Shown: positions 1 to 6,510, counted from the stretch's first letter. The stretch is DNA of 6,675 nucleotides from an uncultured Eudoraea sp. (GCA_905479615.1 CAJQNH010000235.1:1-6675), one strand, 5' to 3'. Notes: generated from the sequence alone by a model not told the origin. Numbers and translations: made by a program.

Positions 1-744
1 CAGCAAATCTCTTTGGTAAAACGAGATGGCAGTATCGTAAAGTCTAAGGTAAAAGAACTATTTACTTTTGAAGGTTTGGGCCGTATAAAAGTGAAGGAAG
101 TAGTCACTGGTGATATTTGTGCTATAGTAGGACTTGAAGGTTTTGATATTGGAGATACCATTGCGGATATCGAAAATCCTGAAGGCCTTAAGACCATTGC
201 CATAGACGAACCAACAATGAGTATGTTATTCACAATTAACGATAGTCCTTTTTTTGGTAAGGACGGTAAATTTGTTACTTCCAGGCATATTAAGGAAAGG
301 TTGGAGAAAGAATTGGAAAAGAACCTGGCACTGCGCGTAGAAGAGACCGATAGCGCTGAAAAGTTTATGGTTTTTGGAAGGGGTGTTCTGCATTTATCTG
401 TTTTGATAGAGACTATGCGAAGAGAAGGCTATGAAATGCAAATAGGCCAGCCTCAGGTTATAATTAGAACCATTGACGGAGTAAAATGTGAGCCTATTGA
501 GCATATGACCATAGATTTACCAGAAGAAGTATCGGGAAAAGCAGTAGAAATGGTCTCTATCCGTAAAGGAGAATTGACCAGTATGGAGGCTAAGGGTGAT
601 AGAATGGTATGTGAATTTCTTATCCCTTCACGTGGTATTATCGGATTGCGAAATCAACTTTTAACCGCAACAGCAGGGGAGGCAATTATGGCTCATCGTT
701 TTTTAGAATACCAACCTATGAAAGGAGATGTTCCTCAAAGGTAA
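1..744 (+). CDS. typA: Translational GTPase TypA/BipA, partial, ended by a premature stop
   Basis: This is the middle part of TypA/BipA, an EF-G-like GTPase that binds the 70S ribosome and helps in ribosome assembly and stress or cold adaptation. The reading frame is open from base 1 (it starts QQISLVKRDGS), so the gene begins left of the window and the N-terminal GTPase domain is not seen. Visible parts are the beta-barrel domain II (about codons 1-65), the EF-G domain III-like part with DEPTMSMLF and GRGVLHLSVLIETMRREGYE (about codons 66-145), and the domain V-like part with IPSRGIIGLRNQLLTATAGE (about codons 150-235). The family continues through a motif like RxNGxL, but here the frame reads R-stop-N-G-S-L, with TAA at 742-744. 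The same frame then continues as recognisable TypA to 1104. The identity is very secure from conserved motifs. Whether the stop is real is open. Confidence 0.93.
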   Translation, partial: QQISLVKRDGSIVKSKVKELFTFEGLGRIKVKEVVTGDICAIVGLEGFDIGDTIADIENPEGLKTIAIDEPTMSMLFTINDSPFFGKDGKFVTSRHIKERLEKELEKNLALRVEETDSAEKFMVFGRGVLHLSVLIETMRREGYEMQIGQPQVIIRTIDGVKCEPIEHMTIDLPEEVSGKAVEMVSIRKGELTSMEAKGDRMVCEFLIPSRGIIGLRNQLLTATAGEAIMAHRFLEYQPMKGDVPQR

Positions 745-1104
745 AATGGTTCGTTGGTTTCTATGGAAAATGGGAAAGCAATTCCTTATTCAATTGATAA
801 ATTACAGGAAAGGGGCAGGTTCTTTGTAGATCCTGGTGAGGATATTTATGAAGGTCAGGTTATAGGTGAGAATACCAGAGGTGACGATATGACAATAAAT
901 ATTACAAAAACCAAGAAACTTTCAAATGTACGTTCTTCCGGGGCAGATGATAAGGCAAAAATTGTTCCGGCCATCAAATTTTCTCTGGAGGAAGCCCTGG
1001 AGTATATTCAAAAAGATGAATATGTAGAGGTTACCCCTAAACATATTCGTCTTCGTAAAATCTTTCTAAAAGAAGTAGACCGCAAAAGGAATAAAATTTC
1101 TTAA
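745..1104 (+). pseudogene. typA: C-terminal domain of TypA/BipA, separated from the rest by an in-frame stop
   Basis: These 119 codons continue the same frame as the upstream typA part directly after TAA 742-744, so no frameshift is involved. They encode the BipA-specific C-terminal domain, which in the E. coli protein contacts the ribosomal A site and tRNA acceptor arm. Recognisable segments are SMENGKAIPYSIDKLQERG, DPGEDIYEGQVIGENTR, KLSNVRSSGADDKA and the end EYVEVTPKHIRLRKIFL. The natural C-terminus (DRKRNKIS) and TAA at 1102-1104 are intact. A restart at TTG 754 or ATG 763 is possible, but no ribosome binding site stands out, and an isolated C-terminal domain has no known role. The lack of further damage suggests a recent mutation, a sequencing or assembly error, or readthrough. 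Confidence 0.85.
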
Positions 1105-1125
1105 AGTATTATACTCACTTTTAGC

Positions 1126-1875
1126 TTAGTCTCTTGGCGCCTCATGCAATGCTGCCGCTGCTGCGCCAACTATTCCTGCCTGGTTTCTTAATTCTGCCGG
1201 AATTACGGGAGTTTCAATGGTGATATAATCTTTGTATTCATCAAATTGCTTTGAAGTTCCCCCTCCTAAAATAATAAAGTCCGGAGAAATTAGCAGATCG
1301 ACATACTTTAGGAATACGTTAAAGCGTTTCCCCCATTCTTTAAAGCTAAGGCCTTCATTTTCCTTTGAAGATGCCGCGGCCCAGTTTTCAATTTTTTTAT
1401 ACTTCTTATAAGGTATCTGACCCAATTCAAAATTTGGTATTAGCTCACCATTAAAGAATGCTCCGCTGCCCAATCCGGTTCCGATGGTAATCATTAAAAC
1501 CAAACCTTTTTTTCCTTTTCCTATACCATAATTCATGGTTGCATATCCAGCAGCATCCGCATCATTGATAACCGTTACCGGTAGTCCGGTGGCCTTACTG
1601 AAAAGTTCTTTTACGTTTAAATTCACCCAGGATTTATGTAAATTTCCTTTGGATTTGCATATGCCATGCCTGATAATTGTAGGGAACCCAACTCCAACCG
1701 GACCTTTATGATTAAAGTGCTGAACTATTTCTTTAACCACTTCCGCCATTTCTTGTGGTTTTCTGGATTCAGGAGTAGGAATTCTGAAACGTTCGGTCAA
1801 CATTTCACCTGTTATAGAGTTTACCAATGCGCCTTTCATTCCGGAGCCACCAATATCAATTCCCAATACTACCAT
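1126..1875 (-). CDS. ppgK: Polyphosphate glucokinase-like ROK family kinase
   Basis: This is a 249-residue ROK-family sugar kinase that most resembles polyphosphate glucokinases, which phosphorylate glucose at C6 using polyphosphate and often also ATP in the cytoplasm. The order of motifs is DIGGSGMKG (7-15, phosphate-1), HGICKSKGNLHKSW (70-83), NDADAAG (104-110, with D105 the expected catalytic base), TIGTGLGSG (130-138, phosphate-2) and LGGGTSK (203-209, nucleoside side). The ending TPVIPAELRNQAGIVGAA closely follows the mycobacterial enzyme. The zinc-binding CxCG motif of ordinary ROK glucokinases is absent, as in PPGK. The family's E-x-G-H sugar motif reads ELGQ (150-153), which could alter specificity. 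Length is normal for the family. The ATG at 1875 is right before the first strand, with an A-rich leader and no Shine-Dalgarno. It is the last gene of the minus-strand run, converging on typA with a 21-base gap. Phosphate donor and sugar are inferred from family only. Confidence 0.88.
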   Translation of the reverse strand: MVVLGIDIGGSGMKGALVNSITGEMLTERFRIPTPESRKPQEMAEVVKEIVQHFNHKGPVGVGFPTIIRHGICKSKGNLHKSWVNLNVKELFSKATGLPVTVINDADAAGYATMNYGIGKGKKGLVLMITIGTGLGSGAFFNGELIPNFELGQIPYKKYKKIENWAAASSKENEGLSFKEWGKRFNVFLKYVDLLISPDFIILGGGTSKQFDEYKDYITIETPVIPAELRNQAGIVGAAAAALHEAPRD

Positions 1876-1955
1876 TTGTAGTTTTTATATTAATAAATAC
1901 GATTATAAAATTGGCACTAAAAGTAGCGAAAATCTTTTTGGAGTTCATCGGATTT

Positions 1956-2771
1956 TTATATTAGATATCCTTTCTTATTAAGAAAATCAAAAATAAGTTG
2001 GTCTACTTCAGATACCATTTTTCTGTCGCTATAACTGAGCCATACCATTTCAGAAATTTCAGAATCGGGGCACAAATCTCCTGTATAACCCCCTGTATAG
2101 CATCTCATTCGAACTATGACACCAGGTTGAACTCCATGAGCGGGGGCCTCAAAAATTCCCATAAGTTTTAATGAAGAAATGTCTAAATCTACCTGTAGTT
2201 CCTCCTTTATTTCTCTGGAAAGAGATTGCGTATCAGATTCTCCGGGCTCTCTTTTTCCACCCGGGATATAATAGACACCCTTACCTGAACTCCTTGTACA
2301 TAAAATTCGGTTGTCTATGGTATGAATCCATGCCAACACATCCAGGATACCCTGTGATGGTTCAATATAATAGTCGATGGAGTTAAGAGAATGATTAGGG
2401 TCTAATTTATCCAGTATGTTATCAATTGCAATCCCAAAACGGGTTAGTGTAGCTAGTTTTTTGTTTCTGCCTAAGGCACTGGAGATAGTCTCATCTCTAT
2501 TGCCAAATTTGTAACCTCCTTTTTTTACCCACAGTGTATTGAGTAAATGCTGCATCAAAACATTTCCCAACTGATCTACAGATACGGCAATCTTAAATAG
2601 ATATTCTCCCAGACCTCTAAAGCCTTTTGTGAATAAGGAATATAAGATGCCATATAAAAATCCTAAAGGGCCGGTAAGAATTAGCAAAATTATGGATGCT
2701 ATAAAAAGGAGTACTCCAACAAAGGGGCCGGATTTTTTATGGGCCAGATTTTCTTGTTTTTTAAGAATCAC
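1956..2771 (-). CDS. Membrane-anchored Nudix hydrolase with an N-terminal phage-like small membrane domain
   Basis: This 271-residue protein has two parts. Residues 16-50 are strongly hydrophobic (one or two membrane segments). Residues 64-133 contain SVDQLGN, KFGNRDETISSALGRNKK and DPNHSLNSID, a pattern I recall from small membrane proteins of bacteria and phages whose function is unknown. Residues 143-271 are a Nudix domain. Its box is G172-x5-E178-x7-REIKEE(186-191), with the usual late Gly replaced by Q193, preceded by YYIPGGK and followed by EAPAHG and VDQLIFDFL. Nudix enzymes hydrolyse nucleoside diphosphates linked to another group using Mg2+; the substrate here cannot be told. The metal-binding glutamates are present, so activity is plausible. 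The start is GTG at 2771: an in-frame TGA lies five codons upstream (2787-2789) with no ATG between. A GTG at residue 145 could start a Nudix-only form. Gaps to its neighbours are 98 bases upstream and 80 downstream. Confidence 0.85.
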   Translation of the reverse strand: MILKKQENLAHKKSGPFVGVLLFIASIILLILTGPLGFLYGILYSLFTKGFRGLGEYLFKIAVSVDQLGNVLMQHLLNTLWVKKGGYKFGNRDETISSALGRNKKLATLTRFGIAIDNILDKLDPNHSLNSIDYYIEPSQGILDVLAWIHTIDNRILCTRSSGKGVYYIPGGKREPGESDTQSLSREIKEELQVDLDISSLKLMGIFEAPAHGVQPGVIVRMRCYTGGYTGDLCPDSEISEMVWLSYSDRKMVSEVDQLIFDFLNKKGYLI

Positions 2772-2869
2772 ATCAGAATTAGTTGCTCAACCACTAAGTT
2801 AATGGATATTTAGAAAGTATAATTAAATCTATACTCATCTCTGCTTTTGACGGGCACTGGATTTATTCC

Positions 2870-4039
2870 TTAAGCCCCACCAGGTCTCTTTTTATTTAGA
2901 AACCCATATAGGAAGAATCCAATACTCAAGCCTAATATTACATAAGTTAATATGGAGAATAATTGAGATTGCGAGATTATATTTAAAAAAGGAAGTAAAA
3001 TTATAGGGGATAAAAACTGACCCATAAACCAAAATGTAGTTAATCTGCCAATTTCCTGACCCCGAATTTGTTCGGGGGCTAATTGCATTACCCAAACATT
3101 TGCATTAGGGATCATTAAGCCCATACCCAGTCCAGCTAGTAACATTCCTATCATAACCATGCCGTATGATCCTCCATAGGAAATACTTGCAAAGGAGAGG
3201 GCCATTAACAAATAGCCAATACCAAATACCTGCTGATAGCTCAGTCTGTCCTTTATCCGGGAAAATGAAAGCGAAGAAATCACTGAGAAAAAAGTGGTCG
3301 AAGCTATTGCGATGCCGATTAAAGTGTTTTTTTCAATGCCAATAGATTTTAAATAGAACGGTATCTGCACGGGGATAATAAAAAACAGAATCCACATAAT
3401 CATTATATTTATAAAGACAAGCCAAATAATTTTAGGTGATTTAACCGAAGTATCCTTACTTTTTGCAATATGTAATGTTTTTGGTTCTTTTAGAAATAAA
3501 CTGGTCATAGGTAAGATTAGCAGGGGAAATAAATAAAGTAAAAAAGGAACCCGCCATGATATATCGGCCAATACTCCCCCAAGAGTAACGAACATAATAC
3601 CTCCCAAAGACATCACTGCTATTTGCAGACCGGCAAACTTTTGCCTGGATTTGCCCTGATAATAATCTGCTATGAGCGTTGTAGCAATGGTCATAGTAAT
3701 TCCAACACAAATACCCAGTAAAGCCCTTCCAGCCAGGATAATATAGATGTTGTCTAACCAATAACCCGAACTACCGGCAATGGCATAAAGGATTAAAGCA
3801 GCGTTTAGAAGTCGCAATCTTCCAAATTTATCTATGAACTTCCCTGCAATTATTGCAGTTAAGGCGATAAAAAGGGCAGGAAACGAAAGCGTAAGCTTTA
3901 CCAGGTTTTCAGCGTTTGGTAGGGCTGAAAATGCCTTGGTCATATCAGGCAATGAAGCAGATATGGTAATCATAGACATAATGGTAAGGCTACTTACCAG
4001 TAAAAGAGTAGCTTTTACCTGCCAGCTTTCAGTATTCAT
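2870..4039 (-). CDS. Major facilitator superfamily transporter, 12 helices
   Basis: This is a 389-residue inner-membrane secondary transporter of the drug:H+ antiporter-like (DHA1) group, judged by length and layout. About twelve hydrophobic segments can be drawn: near 11-29, 50-68, 77-97, 99-124, 137-159, 163-182, then a cytoplasmic loop 183-203 rich in Lys, and 204-226, 238-260, 270-288, 291-312, 334-352 and 358-380. The MFS signature loop between helices 2 and 3 is GKFIDKFGRLR (66-76), with the conserved Asp70 and Arg74. GRALLGICVGI (104-114) at helix 4 matches the motif with a conserved Arg. The related loop in the second half, SRIKDRLSYQQ (260-270), is degenerate. The substrate cannot be assigned; a multidrug or metabolite exporter is the usual guess for this group. 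The start is ATG 4039. It lies 84 bases after the sulfotransferase gene, with a possible terminator hairpin in that gap, so it may not belong to the same transcript. Confidence 0.9.
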   Translation of the reverse strand: MNTESWQVKATLLLVSSLTIMSMITISASLPDMTKAFSALPNAENLVKLTLSFPALFIALTAIIAGKFIDKFGRLRLLNAALILYAIAGSSGYWLDNIYIILAGRALLGICVGITMTIATTLIADYYQGKSRQKFAGLQIAVMSLGGIMFVTLGGVLADISWRVPFLLYLFPLLILPMTSLFLKEPKTLHIAKSKDTSVKSPKIIWLVFINIMIMWILFFIIPVQIPFYLKSIGIEKNTLIGIAIASTTFFSVISSLSFSRIKDRLSYQQVFGIGYLLMALSFASISYGGSYGMVMIGMLLAGLGMGLMIPNANVWVMQLAPEQIRGQEIGRLTTFWFMGQFLSPIILLPFLNIISQSQLFSILTYVILGLSIGFFLYGFLNKKRPGGA

Positions 4040-4062
4040 ATTGGAAGATATTTATAATTAAA

Positions 4063-4088
4063 CCCCGGCAGGCAAAAGCCACCGAGGG
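4063..4088 (-). terminator. Possible weak terminator or attenuator hairpin after the sulfotransferase gene
   Basis: The gap between the sulfotransferase stop and the transporter start holds a GC-rich inverted repeat. Its arms pair as CCC/GGG, CGG/CCG and GGC/GCC, with a one-base bulge, a small internal loop and a four-base loop (4074-4077). Read on the minus strand it is followed by TTTAATTATAA, a broken T tract. It is unusually GC-rich for its surroundings. The poor T tract makes this a weak terminator at best; it may only reduce transcription into the transporter gene. Confidence 0.4.
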
Positions 4089-4123
4089 AGATTGTAATAT
4101 TTAGTTTTTATTCATATCCGGCT

Positions 4124-4804
4124 TTAGACCATTTCCCCTTTCATAAGTTTGGGAAGCATTGCCTTAAAATTTTCCTTTTTATTTAAATGCGGCAGGGGTT
4201 CAGAGGGTTCAGGAACACCCAGGAATTTACAAAGTGGCGCCCATCCGTCCCGCACATCATATACTAATAGTTTGTCTGCAGGTACGTTGGCTTTTATTTC
4301 CGCTAAATGATCTTCCCAGAATTTTTGTGCAAATTCTTTATCGCCAAACTTTCCCTGCAGATTATCAGCAAAAAAGACTTTTTTGAACCATTTAATGCAC
4401 TTAACAACATTGCGTGCCCTGGCACTGGTCAATAATTTGCCCATCATTTTAATTTTTTCACCAGGTGTTTGTGGTCCGGCTCGGAAGACTGTACTATCCA
4501 CGCTTTTATACCATGCTTCAAAATCTCGTACGGTTAGAATAACCTTAGCGTCCGGGTATCTTTTCATATGTTCTTTATACCAGGGATAACCCGGAAAATC
4601 CACGGTGCCGTCATAGCCTTCGTAAAGTGCGTCCCAGTCTGTATCACCGGTTTCGTCAAGGGTCTTCCATAAATGTAGTTTTTCCGGGTTTACCAGCAAT
4701 TCCTTCATATGGTAAACGTGTTTATGACCTAATTGTTCCAGGCTTTGTTTTAATGTATTTGTGCCGGTCCGTGGTAATCCGGCTCCTATAATTTTAATTG
4801 ACAT
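4124..4804 (-). CDS. Cytoplasmic P-loop sulfotransferase family protein (Sulfotransferase_4-like)
   Basis: This 226-residue protein belongs to the PAPS-type sulfotransferase fold, which moves a sulfuryl group from 3'-phosphoadenosine 5'-phosphosulfate to a hydroxyl or amine. The N-terminus IIGAGLPRTGTNTLKQSL (5-22) is the 5'-phosphosulfate-binding loop at the end of the first strand. VILTVRDFEAWYKSV (88-102) holds the Arg93 and Ser101 expected to bind the 3'-phosphate. DFPGYPWYKEHMKRYPDAK (69-87) and LLVYDVRDGWAPLCKFLGVP (179-198) are typical of the short bacterial and eukaryotic Sulfotransferase_4 group. There is no signal peptide or membrane segment, so it should be cytoplasmic. The acceptor is unknown, and proven substrates in this subgroup are few. 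It starts at ATG 4804, 38 bases after an aryl-sulfate sulfotransferase-like gene, so co-transcription is likely; a possible internal promoter lies at 4884-4913. Family assignment is firm, the reaction is inferred. Confidence 0.87.
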   Translation of the reverse strand: MSIKIIGAGLPRTGTNTLKQSLEQLGHKHVYHMKELLVNPEKLHLWKTLDETGDTDWDALYEGYDGTVDFPGYPWYKEHMKRYPDAKVILTVRDFEAWYKSVDSTVFRAGPQTPGEKIKMMGKLLTSARARNVVKCIKWFKKVFFADNLQGKFGDKEFAQKFWEDHLAEIKANVPADKLLVYDVRDGWAPLCKFLGVPEPSEPLPHLNKKENFKAMLPKLMKGEMV

Positions 4805-4842
4805 TTGTATAGTTTTATGTTAGTTAATAATTGATTTATAAT

Positions 4843-6510
4843 TTAGTGTACACTATCCTGTGCTACAGGTGGCGGAGGCATTTCAAAGATAAAAGGTTCA
4901 GGTTGTTCTGCAAGGGGAGTCAGGTCTTTGCCTGCAAAGGCAGGAAAGTCTTCTGCGAAATGTGTCGCCCTGAATTGCATATATTTAAATGGTCCTATTG
5001 GAGATGCCACAGTGCCGTCTGGCATTCTGTAATGGTCATTATAAGGATTCCAATATTCCCAAACAATTTGTCCATCCGGGGTAACTTCCATCATTCGTCC
5101 TTTAGCTCCAGATGTGACTAGGGTATTTCCATTTTTCATACGATGGGCACCCGAAACAAAAGCTGAATAAAAGGAATATTTGTCCGGTGCTGTATAGGAC
5201 CAATGAGGCCCTTCTGGTCCGAATGCTTCATTCTCAGCCAAAATATAAGCCCCATCAGAATTAGTTGGAGGTATAAATTCGAAAACTGCACTATGATTGC
5301 CAAGCACCCCTACCGGGGTTACAACTTCCGGAGATTTGCTGGTCATTAATACTGCCCACATAGAAGGTACTTTATTGTCAGGATGTTCAATATCATTGTT
5401 AAAGACCATTAAATGTCCTTCGCCAGGATAGCCCTTCGGGATCCATTTTATATCATGTTCAAAAAAGAGTTTGCGATCTGCTTTTGATCCTCTTCCGTAA
5501 TTGACAGGGTTACCCCAACGATACAAAAGATCTCCCCCGTGTCCCCATCTGCCACCGGTACTTCCTCTGGCTTCTTCACTGGTTGTGCCATGGTCTATGA
5601 TCATTATTTCACTGTAAGCAGGAACACTGATGGCAATCTGATCTAATTCTGCATTATAGGCAATAGCATTGGTGTGGGTAAAGTCGGAATGCTGGTTATC
5701 TACGGTGGCATTTCCCGTCATCATACCCATTTTTATCCCTTGTTGAACCTGTTCTTCAGTCATTGGAGGAAATATATCCCCGTGTACATTAAAGTTAATT
5801 TTTCTGGGATTTTCTGCCAGAACCCCATAATTATTTTTGGTACTGTCTATATCCTGGATTAAATGATCCCACATATGCCATTCCCATACAATTTCTCCCC
5901 CCGTGGGTCCTGATGGTTTTATTTCTATAATCTTGTCTGGCCAAAGTCCGGCTTTAGTTACATGTTTCGGATCTCTGCCCGCCTCCAGAACATCTTTCTG
6001 TGTTTTAGCTTCGTAGGAAATCGCCAGAATATTTCCGTTCGGTAATAATTCAATATCATGATGTATCAACTCATCTTCATCTGCCCATTCAAAATCCCAC
6101 AAGATATTGCCATCCCAGTCGTATTCCCGAATCCGTCCGGCTTGTCCCCCTGCAGCAAAGGTGGGAAAGTCAGGGTCTACTTCTAATCTGACCAGGTTGC
6201 CATTCTCTTTTAAATATTGGTTAACTATCGCCAATTCGGCTTCCCAGGTATGAATCACTTCCCCATCTAGATTAATAAGATGTGTTTTAGTGCTTTCTGT
6301 GGGTTGGAACATCACATAACCCGGAGTAGCAAGTGCTGTTTTTTCTTTAAGTCCCCGTTTAACCGTAAGACCTGTTAGGCTTCTGGTATCCTCAGGTTTC
6401 CATTCGCGAACCTCAATTTTTTCTGCGACTTCTGGTGTGGGTTTTTCTTCTTTACACGAAAAGAAAAATAATAGGATAAAACTAAAAATTAAAGACTTAT
6501 ATATCTTCAT
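4843..6510 (-). CDS. Aryl-sulfate sulfotransferase-like (ASST) beta-propeller lipoprotein
   Basis: This 555-residue protein resembles arylsulfotransferases, PAPS-independent enzymes that pass sulfate from one phenolic sulfate ester to another phenol outside the cytoplasm. It starts with a lipoprotein signal peptide: K2-x-x-K5, a hydrophobic stretch 7-17, and lipobox FFSC with Cys19. The residues after Cys19, K-E-E, resemble the Bacteroidota surface-export signal. Propeller-type repeats follow: GYVMFQP (64-70), LINLDGEVIHTWE, IREYDWDGNILWDF (127-140), HHDIELLPNGNILA (150-163), DFTHTNAIAYN (276-286), LLYRWGNP (328-335), FEHDIKWIP (350-358), and SGAHRMKNGNTLVTSG (453-468) then EVTPDGQIVWEY. His279, His352 and His456 are candidates for the active-site histidines, but I could not align them exactly. 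There is no cysteine besides Cys19, so the disulfide of the E. coli enzyme is absent. It is the first gene of the run, behind a well-formed promoter. Substrates are unknown; some homologs may not be sulfotransferases. Confidence 0.85.
   Translation of the reverse strand: MKIYKSLIFSFILLFFFSCKEEKPTPEVAEKIEVREWKPEDTRSLTGLTVKRGLKEKTALATPGYVMFQPTESTKTHLINLDGEVIHTWEAELAIVNQYLKENGNLVRLEVDPDFPTFAAGGQAGRIREYDWDGNILWDFEWADEDELIHHDIELLPNGNILAISYEAKTQKDVLEAGRDPKHVTKAGLWPDKIIEIKPSGPTGGEIVWEWHMWDHLIQDIDSTKNNYGVLAENPRKINFNVHGDIFPPMTEEQVQQGIKMGMMTGNATVDNQHSDFTHTNAIAYNAELDQIAISVPAYSEIMIIDHGTTSEEARGSTGGRWGHGGDLLYRWGNPVNYGRGSKADRKLFFEHDIKWIPKGYPGEGHLMVFNNDIEHPDNKVPSMWAVLMTSKSPEVVTPVGVLGNHSAVFEFIPPTNSDGAYILAENEAFGPEGPHWSYTAPDKYSFYSAFVSGAHRMKNGNTLVTSGAKGRMMEVTPDGQIVWEYWNPYNDHYRMPDGTVASPIGPFKYMQFRATHFAEDFPAFAGKDLTPLAEQPEPFIFEMPPPPVAQDSVH
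4884..4913 (-). promoter_or_regulatory. Possible internal promoter for the small sulfotransferase gene
   Basis: On the minus strand TTG (4913-4911) is followed after 19 bases by TATCTTTG (4891-4884), an exact fit to the Flavobacterium pattern TTG-N17-23-TAnnTTTG. It lies inside the 3' end of the upstream gene, about 80 bases before ATG 4804. Because it is within coding sequence it could be a chance match. Confidence 0.35.

Noticed and set aside
376..399. GRGVLHLS in TypA where E. coli and EF-G-like proteins have GRGELHLS
   Set aside because: From memory Bacteroidota TypA proteins commonly carry Val here, so it is not taken as damage.
1103..1123. Possible bidirectional terminator between the convergent typA and glucokinase genes (AAAGT ... 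ACTTT)
   Set aside because: The stem is only five A/T-rich pairs with a nine-base loop, too weak to support although the position would suit a terminator.
1666..1881. Plus-strand open frame opposite the start of the glucokinase gene
   Set aside because: It is antisense to a gene with complete family motifs, and its own translation shows no domain or composition typical of a protein.
1988..1995. TATTTTTG on the minus strand, a match to the -7 promoter element before the glucokinase gene
   Set aside because: No TTG lies 17-23 bases upstream of it, and it is inside the Nudix coding end, so it was not called a promoter.
2816..2835. Inverted repeat AGTATA-N8-TATACT between the transporter and Nudix genes
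   Set aside because: Six A/T-rich pairs without a good T tract; it could be an operator or chance, and nothing else supports it.
3456..3761. Minus-strand open frame of 101 codons inside the transporter gene
   Set aside because: It overlaps helices of the transporter in another frame and has no recognisable features; it is a shadow of the real gene.
4831..5121. Plus-strand open frame of 96 codons with several Cys and Trp residues
   Set aside because: It lies opposite the conserved C-terminal propeller blades of the ASST-like gene; the residues are a by-product of antisense codons.
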